Shown in pieces: positions 7,990 to 17,782 of a stretch of 64,000 nucleotides of DNA. The position numbers were made by a program, and so were the translations under genes. Where the stretch lies: contig JAKITO010000015.1 of the NCBI GenBank assembly GCA_021648025.1, forward strand, positions 1-64,000. Reading direction: 5' to 3'. The stretch is from Paracoccaceae bacterium. GTDB taxonomy: Bacteria; Pseudomonadota; Alphaproteobacteria; Rhodobacterales; Rhodobacteraceae. Each line of letters begins with the position of its first letter. Within the stretch, counting starts at the first letter, position 1. The notes beneath the pieces were generated by a model. That model ran no database searches. It saw nothing but the letters and a program-made list of their open reading frames with translations, and had not been told where the DNA came from.

Positions 7990-9481
7990 CTGGCGCTCTG
8001 TTTGCACCGCATTTGTTGCAGGCCTTATTGGCCTGATTTACCCGCCCCCATCTTTGGCCCAATCCGAAAACCCATGGTACAAGGCGGGCCAAAGTGAGCT
8101 GCGCACACATCTGGCGCGTCAGCCCAATACTGCCACGGCCCGCAACATCATCCTGTTTTTGGCGGATGGCAACGGCATTGCCACCAACTATGCCACCCGG
8201 ATTTTTCAGGGCCAGCGGCTGGGCGGATACGGCGATGAGCACATTATGGCAAAAGAACGGATGCCATATCTGGCGCTGGCCAAAACCTATACCACCAACG
8301 CCCAAACACCGGATTCGGCCGGCACGGCAGTGGCCTTTCTGTCCGGCATAAAGACCAAGAATGGCGTGCTGGGCGTCGATGAAACCCTGCGCAGAGGAGA
8401 GTGCGATGATGTGGCTGGCGCGCAGGTCAACTCGATTGGTGATCTGGCGCATGTCATGGGCAAATCCGTAGGCATCATCAGCACCGCCCGGATTACCCAC
8501 GCGACCACGGCTGCACTTTATGCCCATGCGGCAGATCGAACATTCGAACATGACGGCGCACAGCCAAAGGGCTGCGTTGTGCCCGATATCGCAGCCCAAC
8601 TGCTACAGGAAATGGTGACCGGAAAGCTTGATCTGGCCTTAGGCGGTGGGCGGCGCAATTTCCTGCCGCGCAGCGTTACTGGCGAAGAAGGCAGCCCCGG
8701 CAAACGCCAGGACGGACGCAATATGATCGCCGAGGCCTTGGATGCGGGCATCCAATACGCCTGGGACAACGCCAGTTTCGCCCGGTTGAACCGCGATCAT
8801 TCCGCCCCGGTTCTGGGCCTGTTTGCATCTTCGCATATGTCATACGAACACGACCGCCGGGATGAGCCGTCGATTGTCGACATGACCCAATCTGCGATCA
8901 ACTACCTGTCGAACAATCAAAAGGGTTACTTCCTGCTGGTCGAAAGCGGGCGGGTTGATCATGCCAATCACCGCAACAATGCTTTTCGGGCTTTGGTGGA
9001 CGGATCGGCGTTTGACGACGCGGTGGCGCGCGCCGTGGCTATGACCGACCCGGGTGACACGCTGATCATTGTCACGGCAGATCATGGGCATACCATGGCG
9101 ATTAACGGCTATTGTGGGCGCGGGTCTCCTATTCTTGGGCTGTGCATGAAGATTGACCCAAAAGGTGAAAGCCACCGGGACAGGCCCAACCTTGCGGCAG
9201 ATAATAAACCGTATACGGCAATCGGATACCTGAACGGCCCCGGCTCAATTATCACGCGGCAAGCGGACGGGACCTATTTCGGCACCCGTCCCGTGCCGGA
9301 CCAGGCTGGGGTCACCGATCCTGATTATATCCAGCAGTCGGCCCTCCCGCGCGGCTCGCAAACCCATTCGCCGGTGGATTTGGCGATCTATGCGCAAGGC
9401 CCCTGGGCGCATCTGTTTGATGGCACCGTCGAGCAGAATTATATCTATCACGTCATGCGCCATGCGTTCGAGGCGAAATAA
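7982..9481 (+). CDS. Alkaline phosphatase, exported
   Basis: A 499-residue PhoA-superfamily alkaline phosphatase that should release phosphate from monoesters in the periplasm. MSDWRSVCTAFVAGLIGLIY followed by a SLAQ cleavage region forms a signal peptide. NIILFLADGNG supplies the first metal aspartate, TPDSAGTAVAF contains the nucleophile serine, and later SGRVDHANHRN and TADHGHT supply metal ligands. ATG 7982 lies inside the end of parE, so the two genes are probably cotranscribed. A longer frame from 7940 would spoil the signal peptide. Strong hairpins follow the stop codon. Confidence 0.9.
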   Translation: MSDWRSVCTAFVAGLIGLIYPPPSLAQSENPWYKAGQSELRTHLARQPNTATARNIILFLADGNGIATNYATRIFQGQRLGGYGDEHIMAKERMPYLALAKTYTTNAQTPDSAGTAVAFLSGIKTKNGVLGVDETLRRGECDDVAGAQVNSIGDLAHVMGKSVGIISTARITHATTAALYAHAADRTFEHDGAQPKGCVVPDIAAQLLQEMVTGKLDLALGGGRRNFLPRSVTGEEGSPGKRQDGRNMIAEALDAGIQYAWDNASFARLNRDHSAPVLGLFASSHMSYEHDRRDEPSIVDMTQSAINYLSNNQKGYFLLVESGRVDHANHRNNAFRALVDGSAFDDAVARAVAMTDPGDTLIIVTADHGHTMAINGYCGRGSPILGLCMKIDPKGESHRDRPNLAADNKPYTAIGYLNGPGSIITRQADGTYFGTRPVPDQAGVTDPDYIQQSALPRGSQTHSPVDLAIYAQGPWAHLFDGTVEQNYIYHVMRHAFEAK

Positions 9482-9486
9482 ACGAC

Positions 9487-9504
9487 CACCAGCTTAAGCT
9501 GGTG
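9487..9504. repeat. 18-bp perfect palindrome
   Basis: CACCAGCTTAAGCTGGTG is self-complementary and begins six bases after the alkaline phosphatase stop codon. It may form a cruciform or the first of two tandem hairpins that end the parE-phosphatase transcript. Confidence 0.55.
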
Positions 9505-9510
9505 CGATCA

Positions 9511-9538
9511 AAAGAGGCAGTTGTAACTGCCCTTTCTT
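9511..9538 (+). terminator. Rho-independent terminator-like hairpin
   Basis: GGCAGTT and AACTGCC (9516-9531) pair around a 2-base loop, with an A-rich left flank and CTTTCTT on the right. It is well placed to terminate the parE-alkaline phosphatase transcript. Confidence 0.6.
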
Positions 9539-9642
9539 AACAGAGCACCTCCGGCGCACCTTATATTTTCTTTTCCACCTGGAAGACGGAGGCTTTAAAC
9601 CACTTTGTGGAAAATGCCCAACGACGCCCCGACAATCAGTAG

Positions 9643-10488
<846 letters not shown>

Positions 10489-10509
10489 ACAGGACAAAAG
10501 GAACAGCCG

Positions 10510-11256
10510 ATGCGATATGAATTGATGCTGCCCCACCAGATCCGGCAGGCAATCGACGAAAACTGGCCGGTGGTCCTGCCTTTGGGGGTGCTGGAATACC
10601 ACGGAGAGCACCTTGGGGTGGGTATGGACACGATCGTGGTGATCAGGCTGTTGGAAAAGCTGGAAAGGGATATGAATTTCGTTTTGCTGCCACCGTTCTA
10701 TTATGGTGCGGCCAGCTATGCCGTTGAGGCCCCGGAACAGAACGGGTCGCTGCATGTCGATGCCGACCGCCTTTACCCTTTTGCCCGCGGGATGTTCCTG
10801 GGCCTGTTGCGCATCGGCTTTCGCAACATCCACTTTTTCGTTCACCACCAGACAGAAAATTTTGTGGCCGGCATGCCCACCGACCTTTCCTTCAAACTGG
10901 GAGCCAGGCAGGCAATTTTTGATTTCCTTCAAACCGAAAGGGGCGAAGGTTGGTGGGGCAAAAAGGAAATGGCCGATTATTATGCCCGGCATGAAAGCGG
11001 CGGCGATCCATTCAGCTGGATCAGCGGTCATCCGCTTATGACCCCCGAGATCATCGATGAATACCCGTTCGATCATGCGGGGATTGGCGAGACATCCCTG
11101 ATGATGGCGCTATGCCCCGAAGGCGTCGACATGGATCGGCTTTCGTCTGATCAATGGTATACCGAAAGTGCCGTAAAAGCGTCCCAGGAACTGGGTGAAA
11201 AGGGATGTGACATGATACTGGAACATATGCGGGGCGTGCTGAAAAAGGGCAAATAG
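10510..11256 (+). CDS. Creatininase family protein
   Basis: A 248-residue metal-dependent hydrolase of the creatininase / creatinine amidohydrolase fold. VLPLGVLEYHGEHLGVGMD carries the metal-binding E-x-H-G and D of the family, and HAGIGETSLM supplies the late glutamate. Members open cyclic amides or lactone-like rings, so a role after a sugar dehydrogenase is conceivable, because the fucose enzyme makes a lactone. It overlaps nothing and ends before a hairpin at 11309. The true substrate cannot be read from sequence. Confidence 0.8.
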   Translation: MRYELMLPHQIRQAIDENWPVVLPLGVLEYHGEHLGVGMDTIVVIRLLEKLERDMNFVLLPPFYYGAASYAVEAPEQNGSLHVDADRLYPFARGMFLGLLRIGFRNIHFFVHHQTENFVAGMPTDLSFKLGARQAIFDFLQTERGEGWWGKKEMADYYARHESGGDPFSWISGHPLMTPEIIDEYPFDHAGIGETSLMMALCPEGVDMDRLSSDQWYTESAVKASQELGEKGCDMILEHMRGVLKKGK

Positions 11257-11308
11257 GTTTTGGGACTGTCCTGGCTGCTGGCTACATGACAAGATTGACA
11301 AACTGCGC

Positions 11309-11330
11309 CGTCAGGCAAATTGCCCTGACG
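11309..11330. terminator. Hairpin between convergent genes
   Basis: CGTCAGGC and GCCCTGACG pair with a single bulge around a 5-base loop. It lies between the ends of the creatininase gene (plus strand) and the hypothetical gene ending at 11342 (minus strand). There is no long T tract. Confidence 0.45.
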
Positions 11331-11341
11331 CGAACAGACTG

Positions 11342-11926
11342 CTAGGCGGTCCGTAACAACACCTTGTTTGACCCAACCGCCCTGGCAATCTTGGCATATT
11401 GCAAGGTCTTGCTTCTCGACCCTTCAGCACTGCGTAACAAAAGCGTTTCGGTCTGGGCCAGAATTGCCTGCGCTTGTTTATTCACCTGGACTGACGTCGC
11501 CTGGGACGTTGGCGTCAATACCCGTGTCGTCGTTTCGGTTGTCCCCGGGCGTGTCGCCTTGCCACGCGGCAAGTCCTGGCTGCGATTGTTGCGCGCCAAA
11601 TTGGCCATCTGGTCCGAAGCCGACTTTAAGACCCGCTGGACTTCTGCATATTCGCTGTCTTTGGGAATGGCCTGGGACAGGACACCAAACCGTTCGGCCA
11701 GGCAATCAATGCGATACGCTTCGTCAAGCGCACCGCAGAACTTTTTGGCCGAGGCCAATCCACTTACCACAACCGCAGTATATGCGGCCGATCCAAACTC
11801 TCCCGCAGGAAGGATGACGGTATAAAGAATCGCGCCGGGAACTGGTTGCGCCATTATTGGCGCTGCGGGCAACATCAATGAGGCAATTGCCAAGGCAAAT
11901 AGCGGCTTTCGGGTAAGTTTGCGCAT
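11342..11926 (-). CDS. Exported hypothetical protein
   Basis: A 194-residue protein with a clear signal peptide (MRKLTRKPLFALAIASLMLP, then a PIMAQ cleavage region). The mature part has a cysteine pair (KFCGALDE and RIDCLAERF), a predicted helical stretch and a Thr/Arg-rich linker (TRPGTTETTTRVLTP). I do not recognise a family. ATG 11926 is preceded by TAGGAG; the frame extends upstream to 12037 without a good start. It is divergent from the small exported protein at 12106, and the two may be functionally linked in the envelope. Confidence 0.75.
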   Translation of the reverse strand: MRKLTRKPLFALAIASLMLPAAPIMAQPVPGAILYTVILPAGEFGSAAYTAVVVSGLASAKKFCGALDEAYRIDCLAERFGVLSQAIPKDSEYAEVQRVLKSASDQMANLARNNRSQDLPRGKATRPGTTETTTRVLTPTSQATSVQVNKQAQAILAQTETLLLRSAEGSRSKTLQYAKIARAVGSNKVLLRTA

Positions 11927-12105
11927 CGGTTCGACTCCTAAATTGGCTGTCGCGAAACAGATCACATTATTGCCCTCAAAACAATTGCTGTCTTTTGGGG
12001 GCCAAATGAATGCGGGTTTGCGCCCCGATGACTTCAAGCAAGTTGAAATAAATCTCTGCAGGCGTTAATAGTTTTTTTGCAGTCACCAATTGATCGGAAC
12101 GAATC

Positions 12106-12477
12106 ATGCCCAGACTATTTGCTCTTCTGACAGTTGGAGTCTTCCTGCTTGGGTTGCCTTTAGCCGTATCCGCACAGGTCAGTAATCTGGCATTGGGGCA
12201 GGCCAAATCGCGGCTGGCTTGCGGTGCGGGTATTGTCGTATCTGCGGTATTGCTGCCCAATGGGTCGTTGCAGGTAACCTGCGCACGCAATCCGGTGGAA
12301 TCCACGACAGCATCGACGACTGCTGCAACCATCGCGCAAACAACTACCCTGGCAACGTCGGCCACAATTGGGGCGGTGGTCGGCTTGGCCATTGTGGTGG
12401 GCCTTACCGGTGGTGAAGACACTGGCACCACCACGACCACAACCACCGCCCCCGGTAGTGGTGTCGCCAACCGATAG
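12106..12477 (+). CDS. Small exported protein with Thr-rich C terminus
   Basis: A 123-residue protein. MPRLFALLTVGVFLLGLPLA with a VSAQ cleavage region forms a signal peptide. Two cysteines (LACGAG and VTCARN) follow, then a hydrophobic segment near residue 90 (TIGAVVGLAIVVGLTG) and a low-complexity threonine run. The mix suggests a small envelope protein, anchored by its second hydrophobic segment. I recognise no family. The ribosome-binding site is weak (CGGAAC). Confidence 0.65.
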   Translation: MPRLFALLTVGVFLLGLPLAVSAQVSNLALGQAKSRLACGAGIVVSAVLLPNGSLQVTCARNPVESTTASTTAATIAQTTTLATSATIGAVVGLAIVVGLTGGEDTGTTTTTTTAPGSGVANR

Positions 12478-12557
12478 ACCACCAGAAAGCGCGGCCGCGG
12501 CGTTGCAAAATTGTCTTTGGCACCGAAAATGCTGGCTTTTGTGTGATCAAGTTTCCG

Positions 12558-12582
12558 CGCCTGCCTTGTGAACCGGCAGGCG
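12558..12582 (+). promoter_or_regulatory. Hairpin covering the S49 peptidase ribosome-binding region
   Basis: CGCCTGCC and GGCAGGCG form a perfect 8-bp stem around a 9-base loop, ending ten bases before ATG 12592. The right arm holds the only purine-rich candidate ribosome-binding sequence. It may terminate the upstream transcript or restrain translation of the peptidase. Confidence 0.4.
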
Positions 12583-12591
12583 ACATTCTAC

Positions 12592-13398
12592 ATGCCCTAC
12601 ATGAAACTCCGCCTGCCATTTATCAAAAACCCGCCCCTGGTGTCCGTTGTCCGCCTGTCCGGAGCGATCGGCATGTCCGGGCGCGGCGCGCTTAACCATC
12701 AATCCATCGCCCCGGTTCTGGAAAAGGCGTTTCGGCGCGGCAAGCCGGACGCGGTGGCTCTTGAGATCAACTCTCCCGGTGGCTCGCCGGTGCAGTCGGC
12801 CCTGATCGGCAGCCACATTCGGCGGTTGTCCGAGGAATTGAATGTGCCGGTCTATGGCTTTGTCGAAGATGTGGCCGCTTCGGGCGGCTATTGGCTGGCG
12901 GCGGCTGCGGATGAAATATGGGCCGACGACAATTCGGTGATCGGCTCGATCGGGGTGATATCCGCGGGGTTTGGCGCGCATGAATTTCTGGCCCGGCAAG
13001 GGATCGAACGGCGGGTGTACACAGCGGGTGACAGCAAATCCATGCTCGACCCGTTTAGTCCGGAAAAGAAAGAGGACGTGGCCCGGCTCAAATCCCTGCT
13101 CGGCGATATCCACGACAATTTCATAGCCCATGTTCAGGCGCGGCGTGGTGACAAGCTGGCTAAGCACGAGGGCATATTTACCGGCGAATTCTGGCTTGCG
13201 GCCCGCGCGCTTGAATTGGGCCTGATCGACGGTATCGGCCATATGCAACCGCAGATGCTCCAGCGCTTTGGCGATAAGGTCCAGTTTCGCCGTTATGGCC
13301 TGCGGCGTTCGTTTTTGTCGCGCTTTGGGGCGCAGATCGCCCAGGATGCCCTGGGCGGGATCGAGGAACGTGCGGCTTTTGCGCGATTTGGTCTGTAA
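12592..13398 (+). CDS. S49 family serine peptidase (SppA/SohB-like)
   Basis: A 268-residue member of the signal-peptide-peptidase family, which cleaves membrane-embedded leader peptides. LEINSPGGSPVQS and VEDVAASGGYWLAAAADEI carry the family core, with the serine nucleophile in ASGG. The basic partner is probably the lysine of AGDSKSMLDPF. The short form lacks the extra N-terminal domain of E. coli SppA and has no obvious membrane anchor. ATG 12592 or 12601 are both possible; a GTG at 12568 is also in frame. A small zinc-ribbon gene begins two bases after its stop. Confidence 0.88.
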   Translation: MPYMKLRLPFIKNPPLVSVVRLSGAIGMSGRGALNHQSIAPVLEKAFRRGKPDAVALEINSPGGSPVQSALIGSHIRRLSEELNVPVYGFVEDVAASGGYWLAAAADEIWADDNSVIGSIGVISAGFGAHEFLARQGIERRVYTAGDSKSMLDPFSPEKKEDVARLKSLLGDIHDNFIAHVQARRGDKLAKHEGIFTGEFWLAARALELGLIDGIGHMQPQMLQRFGDKVQFRRYGLRRSFLSRFGAQIAQDALGGIEERAAFARFGL

Positions 13399-13399
13399 C

Positions 13400-13579
13400 T
13401 TGATCTTCAAAATCATCTCTTTGTTTCTGATCGCCATGGTGGTGCTGGCAATGTTCGGCCGTCTGCGCCTTCCTGGTTCAAAACGGTTGGCCGAGGCCAA
13501 ATGCCCCAAATGCGGGCGCTTTCGTATCGGCAAGGGGCCGTGTGGCTGTGGCCGCGGTCGCACGGGCGGTCGCACATGA
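13400..13579 (+). CDS. Small membrane protein with zinc ribbon
   Basis: A 59-residue protein, too short for most gene callers. A hydrophobic segment IFKIISLFLIAMVVLAMFG is followed by a basic stretch and a CPKCGRFRIGKGPCGCG ribbon (C-x2-C-x9-C-x-C), probably binding one zinc. The best start is TTG at 13400, two bases after the peptidase stop; an in-frame ATG at 13436 would cut the membrane segment. The stop overlaps the antiporter ATG as ATGA. The coupled spacing, and my memory of similar small proteins in Rhodobacteraceae, argue that it is real. Function unknown. Confidence 0.62.
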   Translation: MIFKIISLFLIAMVVLAMFGRLRLPGSKRLAEAKCPKCGRFRIGKGPCGCGRGRTGGRT

Positions 13580-14529
13580 TGATGCCCTGGCTGTTGTCCG
13601 GTCTGGGGCTGTTGATTTTGTTGCTGGGCGGCGATGTTCTGGTGCGTGGTGCGGTTAATCTAAGCCTTCGACTGGGTGTACCGGCCCTGATCGTCAGCCT
13701 GACGATTGTTGCCTTTGGCACCTCTGCCCCGGAATTGCTGATCTCGATCAAGGCGATACTGAATAATGCGCCGGGCATTGCTTTGGGTAATGTTGTCGGC
13801 TCAAATACCGCCAATATCCTGATGGTGCTGGGTATTCCGGCCCTGTTTGCCACCATGCACACCTCGCGATACGACAGTTCCAAAACCTATTTGCATATGC
13901 TGGGGGCCACAGTGTTGTTCATTGCCCTGGCCTTTACCGGGGAATTCAACGCCATCAAAGGGATGGTTCTGCTGGTGGTGCTGGTGTTGATCATGGGCAA
14001 TGCTTTTCGCGAGGCGCGCGCGCATATCAAGGCCGGTGAAAGCGATGACCTTGAAGATATTGATGAGGCTGACCCCGAGATGCCGTACTGGCGGATTGGC
14101 CTTTATCTGCTGCTTGGCCTGATCGGCCTGCCTTTGGGCGCCAATATTCTGGTCGATAGCGCCACGGTCATTGCCCGGACTTACGGCGTCACCGATACGG
14201 TCATTGGCCTGACCCTGGTGGCTGTGGGCACATCCCTGCCAGAACTTGCCACCACCTTGATGGCCGCACTCCGTCAGCGGGCAGATGTGGCGTTGGGCAA
14301 TGTCATCGGCTCGAACATGTTCAACCTTTTGGCTATTATCGGCATTGCCACACTGTTTGGCCCAATTGCAGTTGATCCGTCCTTCCTGCGTTTTGATCTG
14401 TGGGTGATGCTGGCGGCATCATTGCTGATGATCCCATTTGTCTTTCTGGGCCGTGACATCACCCGTGCCTGGGGTGTGGCGCTGACAGCGCTCTATGCCG
14501 CCTATATTGCCGTTGTGCTTTTGGCGTGA
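13576..14529 (+). CDS. Calcium/sodium antiporter, CaCA family (YrbG-like)
   Basis: A 317-residue inner-membrane cation exchanger with about ten hydrophobic segments. The two alpha-repeats typical of the family are visible as TIVAFGTSAPELLISI with GNVVGSNTANILMVLG, and VAVGTSLPELATT with GNVIGSNMFNLL. The acidic residues in these motifs bind the cation. An acidic loop (ESDDLEDIDEADPEM) separates the halves. ATG 13576 overlaps the upstream stop by four bases and is followed by two further methionines that could also serve. It ends the small operon with the S49 peptidase and the zinc-ribbon protein. Confidence 0.9.
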   Translation: MMMPWLLSGLGLLILLLGGDVLVRGAVNLSLRLGVPALIVSLTIVAFGTSAPELLISIKAILNNAPGIALGNVVGSNTANILMVLGIPALFATMHTSRYDSSKTYLHMLGATVLFIALAFTGEFNAIKGMVLLVVLVLIMGNAFREARAHIKAGESDDLEDIDEADPEMPYWRIGLYLLLGLIGLPLGANILVDSATVIARTYGVTDTVIGLTLVAVGTSLPELATTLMAALRQRADVALGNVIGSNMFNLLAIIGIATLFGPIAVDPSFLRFDLWVMLAASLLMIPFVFLGRDITRAWGVALTALYAAYIAVVLLA

Positions 14530-14869
14530 ATCGTGCCGGTATCATTACCGCCACTGCACGTTTCCGATCCGTTCTTAGCCCGGACAGGCCAAAGTTCTGC
14601 ACCGCTCTGGAATCCGTTAACAAAAGATTACAAAAATACCTTTAAAATCATTAACTTGGCATGAGGGGTTTATTTTTTCGCGTAATTGCAGTGACTTAAC
14701 CTAGTGCCTAAAAATTAGGCAAAATGGCGAATACCCGCAAAACTAACGGAAATTTCCACCTCAGGCAAAGTTATCATCAGTGTTATCCACAGAAACGGTG
14801 GATTTGTTTTCTCTTGATTACTATCGACAAATGATTGCAGCCAGTGCCAGAGAATCATATTCCTGTGAT
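14530..14869. other. AT-rich intergenic region with DnaA-box and CtrA-like motifs
   Basis: About 340 bases without a convincing gene, clearly AT-richer than the surroundings. It contains TTAACAAAAGATTAC at 14617-14631, one mismatch from the CtrA pattern TTAA-N7-TTAA, and a TGCCTAAAAATTAGGCA inverted repeat near 14704-14720. A perfect DnaA box, TTATCCACA, is at 14783-14791. A frame open from GTG 14780 into uvrC exists but is unlikely to be translated. It probably holds the uvrC promoter. Confidence 0.45.
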
Positions 14870-16759
14870 ATGAATGATCAGCCCGAACAAGATAGCCCCG
14901 AACCCCCGACCGGCCACAGTGTCATTCAGGGCTATCTCAAATCGCTGGACGCCTCTCCGGGGGTCTACCGGATGCTGGATGCTCAGGCGCGGGTTTTATA
15001 CGTCGGCAAGGCGCGTGCATTGCGCGCACGGGTGTCCAGCTATGCCCGCCCGACTGGTCACAACCCGCGCATTTCCCGGATGATTGCCGCCACCACATCG
15101 ATGATGTTTCTGACCACCCGCACCGAGACCGAGGCGCTGTTGCTGGAACAGAACCTGATCAAACAACTCAAGCCAAAGTACAATGTGCTGCTGCGCGACG
15201 ACAAAAGCTTTCCCAATATTCTGGTGGCCAAAGATCAGGCGTTTGCCCAGATCAAAAAACACCGGGGCGCCAAGAAACAAAAGGGCGCATATTTTGGCCC
15301 CTTCGCCAGTGCCGGTGCCGTCAACCGCACCCTGAACCAGCTGCAAAAGGCGTTCCTTTTGCGCAATTGCTCGGACCCGATGTTCGAAAGCCGCACCCGC
15401 CCTTGCCTGCTGTACCAGATACGGCGATGCTCGGCGCCTTGCGTCGGCAAGATCAGCGAAGATAATTATGGCCTGGCGGTGCGTGATGCCGAATTGTTCC
15501 TGTCCGGACGATCAACCAAGGTGCAGGAAAACCTGGCGGCGCAAATGCAGACGGCTTCGGATGCGATGGAATTTGAACGTGCCGCCGCTTTGCGCGACCG
15601 TATTCGCGCGTTGACGCAGGTGCAGGGCGCGCAGGGAATCAACCCTCGTAACGTGTCAGAGGCGGATGTGATCGCGTTGCATATGGATACCGGGCAGGCC
15701 TGTGTTCAGGTGTTCTTTATCCGGGCCGGACAGAATTGGGGCAATCACGATTATTACCCGCGCGTCAGTTTAGGGGGGGCCACGGATTTTTCGGCCGCCG
15801 AAGTGATGGAGGCATTCCTGGGCCAGTTTTACGACACCAAGGAACCGCCGCGCCAGATTATCCTGTCAGACGCAATCGAAAATGACGATCTGATGGCTGA
15901 TGCCCTAAGTCTCAAGGCCGGGCGCAAGGTTGAAATTCTTGTGCCCCAAAGGGGTGAAAAGGCCGATTTGGTGGCGGGTGCCTTGCGCAATGCGCGGGAA
16001 TCACTGGCCCGGCGCATGTCGGAAAGTGCCACGCAGGCGCGGCTACTGCGTGGCCTGGCCGTTGCATTTTCTTTGGATGGCCCGCCTGCTCGGATCGAAG
16101 TTTATGACAACAGCCACATTCAGGGGGCACACGCGGTGGGTGCGATGATTGTGGCGGGACCGGACGGGTTTATCAAAAACGCCTATCGCAAGTTCAACAT
16201 CAAAGGTGTTGACCTGACCCCTGGCGATGATTTCGGCATGATGAAAGAGGTGCTGGGTCGGCGATTTTCCCGTCTGTTAAAGGAAGACCCGGACCGCGAC
16301 AAAGGGCTGTGGCCTGACCTGCTGTTGATCGACGGCGGGGCCGGACAGGTAAGTGCGGTGGCTGAGATCATGGGTTTGCACGGGGTGCAGGACATCCCCA
16401 TGGTAGGCGTCGCCAAAGGGGTTGACCGGGACGCCGGCAACGAGGAATTTCACCGTCCGGGCCAGCGTGTCTTTGCCCTTCGCCACAATGATCCGGTGTT
16501 GTATTTTGTGCAACGCCTGCGCGACGAGGCGCATCGTTTTGCCATCGGCACCCACCGCGCCAAACGGGCCAAGGCCATCGGCGCCACGCCGCTGGACGAG
16601 GTGCCGGGTGTCGGATCTACGCGCAAACGCGCATTGCTCGCGCATTTTGGCTCGGCCAAGGCGGTATCGCGTGCGGATCTGAAGGATTTGAAGGCGGTTG
16701 ACGGGATATCGGATGCCCTTGCCGACACCATCTATGATTTTTTCCACGATAAGGGGTAA
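14870..16759 (+). CDS. uvrC: Excinuclease ABC subunit C
   Basis: UvrC makes both incisions in nucleotide excision repair after UvrA and UvrB mark the damage. The 629-residue protein starts with a GIY-YIG nuclease ([20 protein letters not shown], residues 25-110). It then has the [13 protein letters not shown] cysteine region, a UVR helix near residue 230, the RNase-H-like endonuclease with [18 protein letters not shown], and a C-terminal helix-hairpin-helix pair ([17 protein letters not shown]). I chose ATG 14870; the frame is open to 14780. The ribosome-binding site is weak. Confidence 0.95.
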   Translation: MNDQPEQDSPEPPTGHSVIQGYLKSLDASPGVYRMLDAQARVLYVGKARALRARVSSYARPTGHNPRISRMIAATTSMMFLTTRTETEALLLEQNLIKQLKPKYNVLLRDDKSFPNILVAKDQAFAQIKKHRGAKKQKGAYFGPFASAGAVNRTLNQLQKAFLLRNCSDPMFESRTRPCLLYQIRRCSAPCVGKISEDNYGLAVRDAELFLSGRSTKVQENLAAQMQTASDAMEFERAAALRDRIRALTQVQGAQGINPRNVSEADVIALHMDTGQACVQVFFIRAGQNWGNHDYYPRVSLGGATDFSAAEVMEAFLGQFYDTKEPPRQIILSDAIENDDLMADALSLKAGRKVEILVPQRGEKADLVAGALRNARESLARRMSESATQARLLRGLAVAFSLDGPPARIEVYDNSHIQGAHAVGAMIVAGPDGFIKNAYRKFNIKGVDLTPGDDFGMMKEVLGRRFSRLLKEDPDRDKGLWPDLLLIDGGAGQVSAVAEIMGLHGVQDIPMVGVAKGVDRDAGNEEFHRPGQRVFALRHNDPVLYFVQRLRDEAHRFAIGTHRAKRAKAIGATPLDEVPGVGSTRKRALLAHFGSAKAVSRADLKDLKAVDGISDALADTIYDFFHDKG

Positions 16760-16768
16760 TCCAAATGA

Positions 16769-16784
16769 CACGCCTCGCGGCGTG
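16769..16784 (+). terminator. Hairpin after uvrC
   Basis: CACGCC and GGCGTG pair around a TCGC loop, ten bases after the uvrC stop codon and followed by ACTGGATTCTT. It is a plausible weak terminator separating uvrC from pgsA. Confidence 0.5.
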
Positions 16785-16871
16785 ACTGGATTCTTAGAAG
16801 ATGTGGCAAGGTGACGAAATTTTGTGAACGCCTGCTTTCATGTTGAGGATGCAGGCGATACTGTCTGCCAT

Positions 16872-17537
16872 ATGATATGGAATCTACCAAATATCCTGAC
16901 GATTTCGCGTTTGCTTGCCGCCCCCGGTCTGGCGGTGATGTTTCTTTATTTCACCAGGCCATACGCCGATTGGTTTGCCTTGGCATTGTTTGTCATTGCC
17001 GCCCTGACCGACTGGCTTGATGGTTATCTGGCGCGGGCCTGGAAACAGGAAACCAAACTAGGCACCATGCTGGACCCGATTGCCGACAAGGCAATGGTGA
17101 TCATCGCCCTGATGGTGATCGTCGGCTTTTCTTCGATGTCGCCCTGGCTGGTGCTGCCGGCCACGTTCATCCTGTTTCGGGAAGTGTTTGTCTCGGGCCT
17201 GCGCGAGTACCTGGGAGACACCGCGGGCACATTGAAAGTGACACTATTGGCCAAGTGGAAAACCACTGCCCAGATGGTCGCTATTGCGGTGTTGTTTTCG
17301 CAAGGCGTGTTCGAACATTACTTTGTCATGTCGGCCTATGGCATGGATGATGCATTGATAAACGAAATCCTCAGCGGCCAGGTCGAGGATCTGCAGGGTT
17401 TGGCGTGGAAACTGGCGGCAATGGACTGGTCTGGACGCTTTGGTCTGTGGCTGCTTTGGCTGGCGGCGGCGCTGACGCTGGTCACCGGCTGGGATTACCT
17501 GCGCAAGGCGATGCCATATCTGCGGGAAACACCGTAA
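16872..17537 (+). CDS. pgsA: CDP-diacylglycerol--glycerol-3-phosphate 3-phosphatidyltransferase
   Basis: PgsA makes phosphatidylglycerol phosphate, the precursor of phosphatidylglycerol and cardiolipin, in the inner membrane. The 221-residue protein has the CDP-alcohol phosphotransferase signature: DWLDGYLARAWKQETKLG then TMLDPIADKA (DG-x2-AR-x8-G-x3-D-x3-D). The start MIWNLPNILTISRLLAAPG is characteristic. An insertion of about 25 residues near residue 155 makes it slightly longer than E. coli PgsA. ATG 16872 is preferred over the 16824 extension. The stop overlaps moaD as TAATG. Confidence 0.93.
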   Translation: MIWNLPNILTISRLLAAPGLAVMFLYFTRPYADWFALALFVIAALTDWLDGYLARAWKQETKLGTMLDPIADKAMVIIALMVIVGFSSMSPWLVLPATFILFREVFVSGLREYLGDTAGTLKVTLLAKWKTTAQMVAIAVLFSQGVFEHYFVMSAYGMDDALINEILSGQVEDLQGLAWKLAAMDWSGRFGLWLLWLAAALTLVTGWDYLRKAMPYLRETP

Positions 17538-17782
17538 TGGATGTGCTGTATTTTGCCTGGGTCCGCGAACGCATCGGCCTGCCCAAAGAGCGGGTCGAAA
17601 CCAGTGCTGCAACCGTGATCGCCCTGGTCGAGGAATTGCGTGCGCGCGAAGACCGCTACGGCGCGGCTTTTGCCGACCTCAGTGCGCTGCGGGTGGCGGT
17701 TGATCAGGAATTGGTGGATTTTGATGCGCCATTGGCAGGCGCGCGCGAAGTGGCGTTTTTCCCACCGATGACAGGCGGATGA
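17537..17782 (+). CDS. moaD: Molybdopterin synthase sulfur carrier subunit MoaD
   Basis: MoaD carries the thiocarboxylate sulfur that MoaE adds to precursor Z to make molybdopterin. The 81-residue protein has the ubiquitin-like fold pattern (MDVLYFAWVRERIGLP start) and ends in FFPPMTGG, the diglycine tail that is adenylated by MoeB/MoaD-activating enzymes. It shares one base with the pgsA stop. A palindromic repeat separates it from moaE, and its TGA lies at the repeat's edge. Confidence 0.92.
   Translation: MDVLYFAWVRERIGLPKERVETSAATVIALVEELRAREDRYGAAFADLSALRVAVDQELVDFDAPLAGAREVAFFPPMTGG

Noticed and set aside
12547-13575. Minus-strand open frame of 342 codons over the S49 peptidase.
   Set aside because: The plus frame has the family's catalytic motifs; the minus frame has only compositional bias.
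14780-14869. GTG start extending uvrC by 30 codons.
   Set aside because: The extension would overlap the DnaA box and lacks a ribosome-binding site; UvrC homologues begin near the GIY-YIG domain.
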